From the NCBI GenBank assembly GCA_032358255.1, contig JAULBX010000002.1:434001-498000 (forward strand): a DNA stretch of 64,000 nucleotides, given 5' to 3'. The notes under the pieces are model-generated. The model saw nothing but the letters and a program-made list of their open reading frames with translations, had not been told where the DNA came from and did no database searches. Source of the DNA: Heterotrichella gracilis (Eukaryota; Sar; Xanthophyceae; Tribonematales; Xanthonemataceae). Shown one piece after another: positions 19,241 through 28,264 of this stretch; position 1 is the first letter of the stretch; every line of letters begins with the position of its first letter. Position numbers and translations under genes: made by a program.

Positions 19241-22200
19241 CTAAGCTTTTAAAAATTTAAGATAAAAAATAGTGCCGTTATTTAGCTCCGACTCAAACCA
19301 AACTTTACCGTCAAAACCCTGCATTATATTTTTTACCATTGCTAAGCCAAGTCCGGAGCCGGTATTTTTAGTGGTAAAATTTGGCGTAAACAATTTTTGT
19401 TTTAGATCACTATCAATTCCACAGCCATTATCTTTAATTGAAATTACAACTGAATCCGAATTATTTTTTAATTCTATTTCGATTTTCGGTTCTGCAATTT
19501 CATCCAAAGCCTGTACCGCATTTTTAAGGATATTATTAAATACACGCAGCGCTTGGTCTTTATCGCCAAGAACTAAAATTTCATTTTCGGAAATATGATT
19601 TTTGATGGAAATATTCTTGTGATTTTCGAATGTGGAAACAGAATTTTTAATGACTTCAGAAAGATTTATTGACTGTAAATTTGTTTTTGGGAATTTTGCA
19701 AAGCTGCTAAACTCATTGGCAATATTGGCCAGAGAGTCAATCTGTTCTATTATTCCTGCACTTGCTTTTTCAAATTTTTCTTTAAAATCATCCGGATTGT
19801 TTTTCATTAAATGTTGCAGGTATTGCAAGTTTAATTTCATTGGTGTTAACGGATTTTTAATTTCGTGCGCAACCTGTTTTGCCATTTCACGCCATGCGCT
19901 TTCGCGTTCACTTTGCGCTAAAAGATTGGCACTTTCTTCTAATTTTAAAAGCATCTGATTGTACTCGCTTACTAATTTCCCAATCTCATCATTACTTTGC
20001 CATTTAATTTTTTCATTCTGCTTTCCTAAAGTAATATTAGCAATTTGTTGTTTAATTAATTGTAAAGGCCGTGTAATATAACCAGCTAAAATTAAACCGG
20101 AAAGAATACTAATTACAAATAAAATTACATATACGTTTATGAATGCGCTAATAATTCCCGAAAGCTCATTTACAAGATCGGCCTGTCTGGCGTAGTAAGG
20201 CAAATTCACAAAACCGATAAGCTCCTTTTTCGCGTTAAATAAAGGCGTATAAAGGGATGAATAATTTAATTCACCTGCTTTCTCATCCACACTTGTTGCC
20301 GATGTTTTGTTTTGTTTGAGATCTGCATATGCTTGCGGATTGACCAATGATGCTGCCAAACCAAGATCATACAAGCGCGGCTCACTGGTATTAAATAATT
20401 TTCCTTCTTTGCCAAATAAACTTATATCGGTACTAAATAAATGCGCGTATTCCTTTAATTTTAAATTTACCAGTTCTTTTTGCGTTGGATCAAAAATTTC
20501 GGAAGGTGTAAATTGCGTGGCTAATTCGTTAATGATCGTTTGCGTTTTTTCCTGTAACTGTTTTACATTATCTGCCTTAAACTGGTTAGATACCAACGTC
20601 GCAGAAGTCACACCCACAGCGGAAATGGCGAGTAGCAACAAAATAATTATTATGGCCTGGATACGACGGGTAAACGATGAAGATTTAAATCTTTCGGTAA
20701 AAAACAAGCCATACACAAAATAATTACAATAACTTATAAATGAGAAGAAGAGGAATAAATAAGAATTATATGTAAAATAATAATCGCCATTTTTTGTTTT
20801 TTGACTAATTACAATTTCTGTTTCTTCGTCGGGATAGAAAAAATAATGAATGTAATCGGCATTTGTTTTTGAAAGTGCTAAAGAATCACTGCTAAAATAT
20901 GGATAGTTAAAATCGCCATACCGGCTGGCTATTTGCCCCGAGCGGTATACAGCGTGACTGAATTTTTTTAACTTATCTGGTTTTTGCTGCGATTGATCTA
21001 ATAAAAGATCGGGAAAACTTCCTAATTCTTCAAACTGTTTTGGCTCTAAACGCACGTATAGATTCTTTGTGCTTAAAGGGATTTTTCCAATGTAACGCGA
21101 ATTCTTTTTATGTTTTGCAATAAAAAAGAAGTTTGGCGAAACAGAATCTGTTTCTAAATATTTTATCTGATCCTCAAAAAAACCTTCGTTTAAAAGTATC
21201 TTGTCCTTAGGCGAAAGCAACGGCTTACAATCCTTATCAAATAAGGAAATCTCAACATTGTAGCGGTTAAAATATCCACCAAAATATTTTTGTTTTAATA
21301 ATTGCTCAACCTCTTTTTCGCTATTGGGTAAAAACTCAATAAGCACTTTCAATTTCTCGTCGTTGGTTATTTTTTCCGGTACGCTTGTAAACTCACTTTC
21401 AAGAATAGCATCTTTACGTTCGCTTAAGTTAAAAGATAAATGTTTTAGATCTTGTTTTTGATTTTGACTGATATAAAAATTAAAAAATACAGATGTAATT
21501 ACCGACATGATAAGGATCTGCAAACCCAGTCCTAGTGAGTTTTTTGAAAGATCTGCTTTTGCCAGAATAAATAAAGGCAGCGCAAAAATAAGCAGCCAGT
21601 AATATTCAAAAAGGTTGGCATAATTAAATACTAATTGAATTACCAGACATGTTGCAAATACTAAAGCAGTAAAAATAACTGTGTCTTGCATCAGTTTTCC
21701 GGTAAAAAAAGTAGTGAGTTTATGTATAAGCACAAACACAGCAAGACAATAACAGGTAAGCGCAAACAATGCAATAAATGCGGGAAATTTAATACTGAAA
21801 ATACTTAAAAAATCGAAGTTAAGTGTAGAGTTGCTTACCAAACTTATGATAGCGTTGTTGAATTGAACGACGATAAAACCAATTGCAAAACACAAGAACA
21901 AAATGCTTAGATAATTTAAATTCTTTGCGATAGTTTTTTGGATCTTATAATTAAGAGCCACGCTAATAAATAATAAAATAATGGCATTAAATAAAATGTC
22001 GCCCAGGTAAGCATTTATAAGCGAATCGGCATTACCAAACAATTGTACATCGTATAAAACACTTCTATAAAGGAACGTCGGCCACTTTAACCATATCATT
22101 ATAGCCCTTAAAATAAGGATAGCCACAAGCCAAATAATTGTTTGCAAACTTTTTGGTTTTTCTTTTATGATCAATAAAATTGAAAGTAAAAAAATAGTAA

Positions 22201-22822
22201 AACCTGATAAAAAAACCACAAAACAAACATTGCTTGTTGAAACAGAATGGTAAACTTCTTCGCTACCTGAAAGATAGAACAGAGTCCGATCATTCAACCT
22301 GACGGCATTTTCAGGAAGCCCGGCAGTAGAGAGGTCCAACTCTTTTGGAATATCCGTCCAATCACTAAAACTATTTTTTAAATAATTATTTTGAAGGTCG
22401 TATTTTGGTTTTATTAAACAAATTGCAAGCGCTAAATGCTCTTGCTTTTGCGTTTTAAAATATAAATAATCTCCTTGTTTTAACGTGGCAATCCCGAAGT
22501 CATTAGCAAATAGTTTGTTATCATAAGAAAGTGGGATCTGTGCATTATTCCAGTACTCCAGACTGTCGTTTGTTAAATAATAAAGGCCTATACTTTCTTC
22601 TTTAAAAAGGTTTTCAAACTCAACCCGGCGTTTGTTTATATTATCATTTAACAATTGATCAAGTGCTTTTTTCGATATGCCTTGCTTGGTGTTAATTTTA
22701 TCGGCGGCGTTTTGCGCAACACTGGCAATAGAATACGAAAAATGATTGTTTAGTAAGATTGCGCCCAGCATCAAAAGACCGCTGACCATCAATAGGATGT
22801 AGTAAATTTTGCTTTTTTGCAT
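19241..22822 (-). CDS. large NtrY-like membrane sensor histidine kinase
   Basis: 1193 residues from ATG 22822. Layout: an N-terminal helix, an extracytoplasmic stretch, a block of about eight helices (about 190-460), a second extracytoplasmic region, two more helices, a further sensor region, a helix, HAMP (TRPLQLIKQQIANI onwards), HisKA with H986 in AHEIKNPLTP, and a HATPase with DNGCGIDSDL and GSGLGLAMV. The phosphorylation site and ATP lid are intact, so it should be active. HEIKNPLTP is typical of NtrY-type kinases. No response regulator is next to it. Far longer than an ordinary two-helix kinase. Confidence 0.88.
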   Translation of the reverse strand: MQKSKIYYILLMVSGLLMLGAILLNNHFSYSIASVAQNAADKINTKQGISKKALDQLLNDNINKRRVEFENLFKEESIGLYYLTNDSLEYWNNAQIPLSYDNKLFANDFGIATLKQGDYLYFKTQKQEHLALAICLIKPKYDLQNNYLKNSFSDWTDIPKELDLSTAGLPENAVRLNDRTLFYLSGSEEVYHSVSTSNVCFVVFLSGFTIFLLSILLIIKEKPKSLQTIIWLVAILILRAIMIWLKWPTFLYRSVLYDVQLFGNADSLINAYLGDILFNAIILLFISVALNYKIQKTIAKNLNYLSILFLCFAIGFIVVQFNNAIISLVSNSTLNFDFLSIFSIKFPAFIALFALTCYCLAVFVLIHKLTTFFTGKLMQDTVIFTALVFATCLVIQLVFNYANLFEYYWLLIFALPLFILAKADLSKNSLGLGLQILIMSVITSVFFNFYISQNQKQDLKHLSFNLSERKDAILESEFTSVPEKITNDEKLKVLIEFLPNSEKEVEQLLKQKYFGGYFNRYNVEISLFDKDCKPLLSPKDKILLNEGFFEDQIKYLETDSVSPNFFFIAKHKKNSRYIGKIPLSTKNLYVRLEPKQFEELGSFPDLLLDQSQQKPDKLKKFSHAVYRSGQIASRYGDFNYPYFSSDSLALSKTNADYIHYFFYPDEETEIVISQKTKNGDYYFTYNSYLFLFFSFISYCNYFVYGLFFTERFKSSSFTRRIQAIIIILLLLAISAVGVTSATLVSNQFKADNVKQLQEKTQTIINELATQFTPSEIFDPTQKELVNLKLKEYAHLFSTDISLFGKEGKLFNTSEPRLYDLGLAASLVNPQAYADLKQNKTSATSVDEKAGELNYSSLYTPLFNAKKELIGFVNLPYYARQADLVNELSGIISAFINVYVILFVISILSGLILAGYITRPLQLIKQQIANITLGKQNEKIKWQSNDEIGKLVSEYNQMLLKLEESANLLAQSERESAWREMAKQVAHEIKNPLTPMKLNLQYLQHLMKNNPDDFKEKFEKASAGIIEQIDSLANIANEFSSFAKFPKTNLQSINLSEVIKNSVSTFENHKNISIKNHISENEILVLGDKDQALRVFNNILKNAVQALDEIAEPKIEIELKNNSDSVVISIKDNGCGIDSDLKQKLFTPNFTTKNTGSGLGLAMVKNIMQGFDGKVWFESELNNGTIFYLKFLKA

Positions 22823-22895
22823 TAACAATAGCAAAATAGTAAAAAATCCTGTACCCTTAGAGGATTTTATATTTTTTTTGCAATCAATTTGCGTT

Positions 22896-22903
22896 TATAT
22901 TTG
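22896..22903 (+). promoter_or_regulatory. -7 box TATATTTG of the TMTC-like/cupin/T9SS-client operon
   Basis: TATATTTG ends 22 nt before the ATG at 22926. T-rich DNA upstream contains TTTG at 22877-22880, at a shorter than usual spacing. Confidence 0.5.
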
Positions 22904-22925
22904 TATTTTGCAGATATTTTTAATT

Positions 22926-25424
22926 ATGGCACAACCTACTAAGACGTTAAAACAACCGACTTTTCCTGAGTTATCTCAAACCTTTAAGTATTTTACTTTT
23001 CTAACCCACAAAATGGCCATGATCATTATTGGCGTAGTGGGTTTTACATTTTATATTACTTCAATAAACGGTGAGTATGCGTTAGATGATGGGATCATTA
23101 TTCACCAGAACGATCACGTAATTAAAGGTGTTAGAGGTATACAAGGTATTTTAACCAAAGATGCCTACGAAAGTTTTTACCGTAGAATGTGCGCTACCGA
23201 TCAATTAGCCGGTGGTCGTTATCGTCCGCTTTCTGTAATTAGCTTTGCTATCGAGCAAGAATTTATGGGAGCCTATCGAACGGGTTTATATTTAAAAGTG
23301 GAGGACTCGAATAAAAATGGTGTACTGGATAAAGACCTAGTAAACTTTACTTCGCCTTGCGGTAGACCAGAAACGAATTATGAGTATAATGATTTTGTGG
23401 ATCTTAATGGTGATGGAATGGCTCAACAAAATGAGTGTTACAACTGTTGGGATACCAATCAGAATTTTAAGAATGATTCGGATGAAGATCTAAATATTGA
23501 CGGTGTTTTTAATGAGGTAGATTGTCAGGTATACAAAGCAAACGTTCGTCACTTTAACAACATCTGGACTTTTGCATTAGGCTGTGTGTTTTTATATTTA
23601 GTTTTCTCGCGTTATTTTTTCCGCACAAACCAGGATCTTGCTTTTTTAGCTGCCTTGCTTTTTACAATGCACCCAATTCACTCCGAAGCAATTGCTAACG
23701 TAAAAAGTCGTGATGAGATCTTTTCGTTGATCTTTATTTCGCTCACCTTCCTCTATTCCTTTAAGTATATGGAGACCAAGAAACCGCTCGATCTTTTTTG
23801 GGCAGCTTTTATGTTCTTACTCGCGTTGCTTTCAAAAGAATACGGTATTATGTTATTGATACTTGTTCCGTTGGCTGTTTACACATTTACTGATAATGAT
23901 TTTGATATTAAAACATTCAGCAAAACAAAAGAATTTAAGCAAACAATTTTTATTGGTCTAACGTTTGTTGCCTGTGCATTTTTTATGCTGTACTTAAAAC
24001 GTTCGTTTGACATGCATGCACTTCCGGGCGCTAAACCAATTAAATCTTTCTGGGTATTCCCTTTTATTTTTATTGGCGTTGGAATATTTATGTTAGGCGC
24101 GAATAAAAAGAATAACTTCCAGAAATTAATGGCTTGGTTTTATTTCGTGATGTTGTTTTATTTAGCGATGCGTTTAATGGCAGTTAAACTAAAACCAGGT
24201 GTACCTGATACGGAGATCTTAAATAATCCATACTTATTGGCGAACGGGCAAGAACGTTTCTGCACTAAAGCATACGTATTATTTAAATACTTTATGCTAC
24301 AATGCTTCCCGCATCCGTTGTCTTCAGATTATTCATACAATACGATCGAGTACCGTCATTTTACCAGTTGGGATTTTATTGCTTCTATCGTACTTCATAT
24401 CGTAATCGTTTGGACTGCGATCAAATACACTATCAAAAAACATATACTTGGTTTTGCAGCAATGACCTACATAGTATTTGCATTATTGATCGGTAACGTT
24501 TTAATGGATATTGGTGCTACTATGGGTGAACGTTTGATCTTTCACTCTAATATAGGATTCTGTATTGCGGCGGCTTATTTTATCTTAAAAGGATTTGATA
24601 AACTATCTGCTATTACTGTTAATGTTAAAAGAGCAGCATTGATTGCTATTGTTTTAATTGTTGGGTTTTTATTCGGCTGCAAAACATGGGAGCGTAATTA
24701 CGACTGGAAAAACGATGTTACCTTGTTCTTAAAAGACGTAAACACCATGCCAAACTCTGTTTTAGTTTTAGGAAATGCTGGTGCACGTTGGGTTGATCTT
24801 GCAGATACAAAAGAAATTACGGGCATACAGGTTGTTGGTCAGGATTCTACACGCTACAATGATTATAACGGTACGCTTCATATTAGTGACGAAGAAGTAA
24901 AGCAAGGTGGCTACGCTTCAAAACGAGATGCTGCGTTATACAAAGGTATTGGTTTCTTAAAACACGCCATTGAATTGCATCCACGTTACGTGAACGGTTA
25001 TTTGAATTTAGGTTTGGCGTATTTTAAATTAAGAAAAGATTTTGAAGCGCTTTATTATTGGAAAAATGCCGAGCGTTTATATCCTAACAATCCGTACTTA
25101 AGAAATTACTACATTGTTTATTATAACGATCTTAAGAACCGTGGGGCTACTGCATTTAACCGCGGAAGAATGGATTCAGCTGCTGTTGCATATAGAAAAT
25201 GTACATTGCTAGACCCATACAATCCTGAAGGTTGGTATAATTTAGGTGGTGCGTATTTTAACAGCCAACGATATGTTAAAGCAAAGGAATGTTGGGATCG
25301 CGCACTACAATTAAATCCTAATTACCAGGAGGTTAAGAGAGTTATGCCAATGTTAACGCCTCAAATGTTAGGTCAAGCGCCGGCTACGAGCATTGTGCCC
25401 GCACAACCAATTAAAAATAATTAA
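22926..25424 (+). CDS. TMTC-like GT-C membrane protein with EF-hand-like insert and C-terminal TPRs
   Basis: 832 residues from ATG 22926; an earlier in-frame start (22809) overlaps the promoter and the divergent gene. After the first helix (about 30-48) come an acidic loop with D54-D55 and the RYRPLSVISF motif. Then come four D-x-N/D-x-N/D-like acidic loops (127-137, 159-170, 176-187, 188-199) inserted before the next helix. The HPIHSEAIANVKSRDEI motif near residue 250 and the many helices resemble eukaryotic TMTC O-mannosyltransferases and related bacterial proteins. TPR helices occupy about 670-810. A glycosyltransfer role is inferred. Confidence 0.7.
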   Translation: MAQPTKTLKQPTFPELSQTFKYFTFLTHKMAMIIIGVVGFTFYITSINGEYALDDGIIIHQNDHVIKGVRGIQGILTKDAYESFYRRMCATDQLAGGRYRPLSVISFAIEQEFMGAYRTGLYLKVEDSNKNGVLDKDLVNFTSPCGRPETNYEYNDFVDLNGDGMAQQNECYNCWDTNQNFKNDSDEDLNIDGVFNEVDCQVYKANVRHFNNIWTFALGCVFLYLVFSRYFFRTNQDLAFLAALLFTMHPIHSEAIANVKSRDEIFSLIFISLTFLYSFKYMETKKPLDLFWAAFMFLLALLSKEYGIMLLILVPLAVYTFTDNDFDIKTFSKTKEFKQTIFIGLTFVACAFFMLYLKRSFDMHALPGAKPIKSFWVFPFIFIGVGIFMLGANKKNNFQKLMAWFYFVMLFYLAMRLMAVKLKPGVPDTEILNNPYLLANGQERFCTKAYVLFKYFMLQCFPHPLSSDYSYNTIEYRHFTSWDFIASIVLHIVIVWTAIKYTIKKHILGFAAMTYIVFALLIGNVLMDIGATMGERLIFHSNIGFCIAAAYFILKGFDKLSAITVNVKRAALIAIVLIVGFLFGCKTWERNYDWKNDVTLFLKDVNTMPNSVLVLGNAGARWVDLADTKEITGIQVVGQDSTRYNDYNGTLHISDEEVKQGGYASKRDAALYKGIGFLKHAIELHPRYVNGYLNLGLAYFKLRKDFEALYYWKNAERLYPNNPYLRNYYIVYYNDLKNRGATAFNRGRMDSAAVAYRKCTLLDPYNPEGWYNLGGAYFNSQRYVKAKECWDRALQLNPNYQEVKRVMPMLTPQMLGQAPATSIVPAQPIKNN

Positions 25425-25825
25425 TGCGGTTTTGGCTTTTAATATTTTTAATAACGTTAATTTATTCTGTCAACTCGCAAACCGTTGTTAACTTAGATAC
25501 ATTAAAAGCGCCGGCTAAAACAGATAACATTTATAATAGACCATTATTTAATGATAGTTTAGCGAGCAGTTTTTGTATAATTATTAAAAACGAAGTTAAG
25601 CCTCATAAGCACCAATATCATAGCGAACATGTTTATGTGGTTGAAGGCCAGGGACAAATGAAGTTAGGGAACCAGGAATTTAAAATTAAAAAGAATGACT
25701 TTATTTTTATTCCAAAAAATACAGTTCATTCAGTTAAAACAACTAGTAAAGAACCATTAAAAGTAATAAGTATACAAGCTCCTTTTTTTGATGGCAAAGA
25801 CAGAATTATTTTAGAAGAAAAATGA
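25424..25825 (+). CDS. secreted small cupin protein
   Basis: 133 residues with a Sec-type signal peptide (residues 1-19, ending VNSQ) and one cupin_2 barrel. Probable metal ligands are H61 and H63 with E68 (HKHQYHSE) and H102 in the second motif (IPKNTVH). The fold supports sugar-binding, isomerase or dioxygenase roles, so no reaction can be named; periplasmic or surface location is expected. It overlaps the upstream stop codon by one base (TAATG) and the next gene by four (ATGA), so the three genes are translationally coupled. Confidence 0.8.
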   Translation: MRFWLLIFLITLIYSVNSQTVVNLDTLKAPAKTDNIYNRPLFNDSLASSFCIIIKNEVKPHKHQYHSEHVYVVEGQGQMKLGNQEFKIKKNDFIFIPKNTVHSVKTTSKEPLKVISIQAPFFDGKDRIILEEK

Positions 25826-27900
25826 AAAAGATCTTAATATTTACAGCCTTAATAGTTTCTACATCACAATTATTTTCACAAGTACTTTTTAGTAATAGCT
25901 TTGGTAATTTAAGTTTGCAAACTTATACCACAACATCAAGCTCTGTTCAATACACAACGGCCCCGTCAATTTTTAGTATTATCAATGATGGTCTAAAGAA
26001 TAATATTGGATCTTCTACAAACCCAAATAAACCATTTAACGTGCCTGCCCTTAAAACACAAGGTTGGGCTGTTCTTCATAACACGCTCGAGAATGATACC
26101 TTTTTAGTTAGCACAAGTTGGTTGGATACTTTGGTTGCTGTTGATAGGTGGATAATTACACCGCCAGTTACAAATATAACCGCCAATACTGTTATTACAT
26201 GGCTTGCCAAAAGTCCCGATGCAAATTTTCAGGAAAGTTATTTGGTGTATGGAACAAATAAAACCGGAACTTTGGTGCCGCAGGATTTTACAATAGGTGA
26301 TCAGTTATTTACGACAAGTGCAGAGAACAGTACCTGGACAAGAAGATCAGCTAGCCTTGGAGGTTTTGCGGGACAAACTTTGCGTTTTGCATTTAGAAAC
26401 AACTCTAATAACAAATATCAATTATGGGTAGATGATATTGAAGTTGTTACCCTACCAAATAATTTAGACGCTACAGTTACTTCTATTGAAGCAAAGAAGT
26501 ATACACTTACAAACTCATCAGATACCGTTAAGGTTAACCTATCCAATTTAGGCGCAAAAACAATAAACACCATTACATTAAATTATACCATCGGTAACTC
26601 TTCGGTAAATTCGCAGGTATTTACTTTTGCTAATGGCTTAGCTTATAAACAAACTAATCTTTCGGTTTTTCCGCTGCCTTATAGTATTTCTACAGCCGGT
26701 AATTATAAATTAAAAGTATGGCTCAGCGCTAACTCTTTAAATAATAGTTTGCAAGACCAGGATCAATTGAATGATACTGTTTTCACATATATTACTGTGC
26801 AAAGTTCTGCTCCAAGAAAATCTGTTTTAGTTGAACAATTTGTAAACGCTTTTGATGGCGAATGTACCGATGCTGTTCAAAAAATATTAGCGCTTCAAAA
26901 TGACTCAGTTATCGTAGTAAATGTTCACGATCTCGATTCGTTAAAAGAACCAAATTCAACAGGCATTCTCTCAGCTTACAAAAAAAATACTGCCACCGCC
27001 ATGTTCGACAGGAACTATTTCTCAGTTCCCGGAAGCGTTGCTGCAACCCGCCCCTACTATAATAGCTTGTTAGCAAAACAATTACGTACGATCTCGCCGG
27101 CGAGTATAAGTATTGTCAACAAAACATATAATTCATTTACAAAACAATTATCATTTACCGTTAAAGCCGATTTTGTTGGCGATGTAAAAGGCGATCTTCG
27201 ATTGAATGCTTATTTGATAGAAAATCAGGTGCACGGCCCTTGGGGAGATACGCTGGTAAATGGTTACAATCAGTTAAACAATTATTATAATGTGCCATGG
27301 TCACCGTTTTATCAAATGGGATATTACTCGTTCACTTATTCTACAAATGTTTTAAACGGAAATCAATTTCCTCATCAAAATACTTTGGTTCATTCTTTTG
27401 ATGGGTCTTTTGGAAATCCTGGACTCATCCCCACAACAGGAGGTACACAAAACCAATCGTACCAGCAAACTTATACGTTAACTGTTCCTACGCCAACCAA
27501 TGGCATCAATAAATTTAATTCGGATAACTTATACATTGTTGGTTTTTTAGCAGAATACGGCGCAAACCAAAATAATCGTAATATCTTAAATGTCGTAAAA
27601 GAAAAGATCACAACAAATAATGAAACTTTGGGCTTAAAAGAAAACAATTCAAAGGTGGATCTGTCTATTTATCCCAACCCTTCAAACGGAATTATGTATT
27701 TAAATAGCTCAAAAAACATAAATACCTATCAAATTAACGTCGTAGACCTTGTAGGCAGATCTGTGCTGATCGAAAGCCTTGTGCAGGTTGGAAATACCAG
27801 CATGTTGGATCTTTCCACGCTCAATAATGGCATTTATTTCCTTCAAATTAGCTCTGAAAGCGGCAATTTTGTTGAGAAAATTGTTATCCAAAAAAACTAA
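25822..27900 (+). CDS. type IX-secreted protein with choice-of-anchor J-like and Omp28-like regions
   Basis: 692 residues. There is a signal peptide (about 1-19), then a jelly-roll region (about 20-210) resembling choice-of-anchor J domains, ending WVDDIEV, then a beta-sandwich region (about 220-330). A thioredoxin-like Omp28-type region begins near 335 with SVLVEQFVNAF. The last about 80 residues are a type A T9SS sorting domain (SIYPNPSNG, then NNGIYFLQI and EKIVIQKN). In the Omp28 region one cysteine of the usual CxxC is replaced, so redox activity is unlikely. It would be exported through SprA and kept on the surface or released. Confidence 0.85.
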   Translation: MKKILIFTALIVSTSQLFSQVLFSNSFGNLSLQTYTTTSSSVQYTTAPSIFSIINDGLKNNIGSSTNPNKPFNVPALKTQGWAVLHNTLENDTFLVSTSWLDTLVAVDRWIITPPVTNITANTVITWLAKSPDANFQESYLVYGTNKTGTLVPQDFTIGDQLFTTSAENSTWTRRSASLGGFAGQTLRFAFRNNSNNKYQLWVDDIEVVTLPNNLDATVTSIEAKKYTLTNSSDTVKVNLSNLGAKTINTITLNYTIGNSSVNSQVFTFANGLAYKQTNLSVFPLPYSISTAGNYKLKVWLSANSLNNSLQDQDQLNDTVFTYITVQSSAPRKSVLVEQFVNAFDGECTDAVQKILALQNDSVIVVNVHDLDSLKEPNSTGILSAYKKNTATAMFDRNYFSVPGSVAATRPYYNSLLAKQLRTISPASISIVNKTYNSFTKQLSFTVKADFVGDVKGDLRLNAYLIENQVHGPWGDTLVNGYNQLNNYYNVPWSPFYQMGYYSFTYSTNVLNGNQFPHQNTLVHSFDGSFGNPGLIPTTGGTQNQSYQQTYTLTVPTPTNGINKFNSDNLYIVGFLAEYGANQNNRNILNVVKEKITTNNETLGLKENNSKVDLSIYPNPSNGIMYLNSSKNINTYQINVVDLVGRSVLIESLVQVGNTSMLDLSTLNNGIYFLQISSESGNFVEKIVIQKN

Positions 27901-27907
27901 CCGAATT

Positions 27908-27939
27908 TTTGTGAGGTTTTAAAAAAAGCCCTATCTTTG
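27908..27939 (+). promoter_or_regulatory. tRNA-Leu promoter
   Basis: TTTG (27908-27911), a 20-nt spacer and TATCTTTG (27932-27939): an exact Bacteroidota vegetative promoter, 13 nt before the mature tRNA. Confidence 0.75.
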
Positions 27940-27952
27940 GGTTTCCTAAATT

Positions 27953-28033
27953 GCGGGTGTGGCGTAATGGCAGCCGCACCAGACTTAGGATCTGGCGCTG
28001 AAAGGCGTGGGGGTTCGAGTCCCTTCACCCGCA
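27953..28033 (+). tRNA. tRNA-Leu (anticodon TAG)
   Basis: The acceptor stem GCGGGTG (27953-27959) pairs with CACCCGC (28026-28032), followed by discriminator A. The anticodon stem CCAGA/TCTGG frames TAG at 27986-27988. A long variable arm and GGTTCGAGTCC T arm are present, as in class II tRNAs. CCA is not encoded. Confidence 0.95.
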
Positions 28034-28039
28034 CATTTG

Positions 28040-28066
28040 AGCCCCGAATTTTTTCGGGGCTTTTTT
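28040..28066 (+). terminator. rho-independent terminator of tRNA-Leu
   Basis: AGCCCCGAA (28040-28048) pairs with TTCGGGGCT (28053-28061), followed by a T run. Confidence 0.9.
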
Positions 28067-28252
28067 GTTGAGTTTTTCCAACATTTAATCTTAGTGATCA
28101 TTCATCTTAAAATTAATAACCAACTTAACATTTTCATTTACTTTCTCAGATCTTTTAAGACAAATAACACCGCACAATTTTAGCTAAAAAAATTAAAAAA
28201 AGCGTTTTACAATATAGGGTAACAAGGTCAATAATTATAACCTCTAATTTTA

Positions 28253-28260
28253 TACCTTTG
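28253..28260 (+). promoter_or_regulatory. -7 box TACCTTTG of uvrC
   Basis: The box ends 4 nt before the GTG start at 28265. No good -33 TTG is visible. The arrangement predicts transcription starting at or next to the start codon. Confidence 0.5.
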
Positions 28261-28264
28261 AAGT

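Noticed and set aside
22809-22925. upstream extension of the TMTC-like protein
   Set aside because: It overlaps the divergent kinase start and contains the -7 box; MAQPTK at 22926 is the better start.
23304-23524. dockerin module in the TMTC-like protein
   Set aside because: The acidic loops resemble EF-hands, but the paired helices and spacing of a dockerin are absent, and this is a membrane glycosyltransferase.
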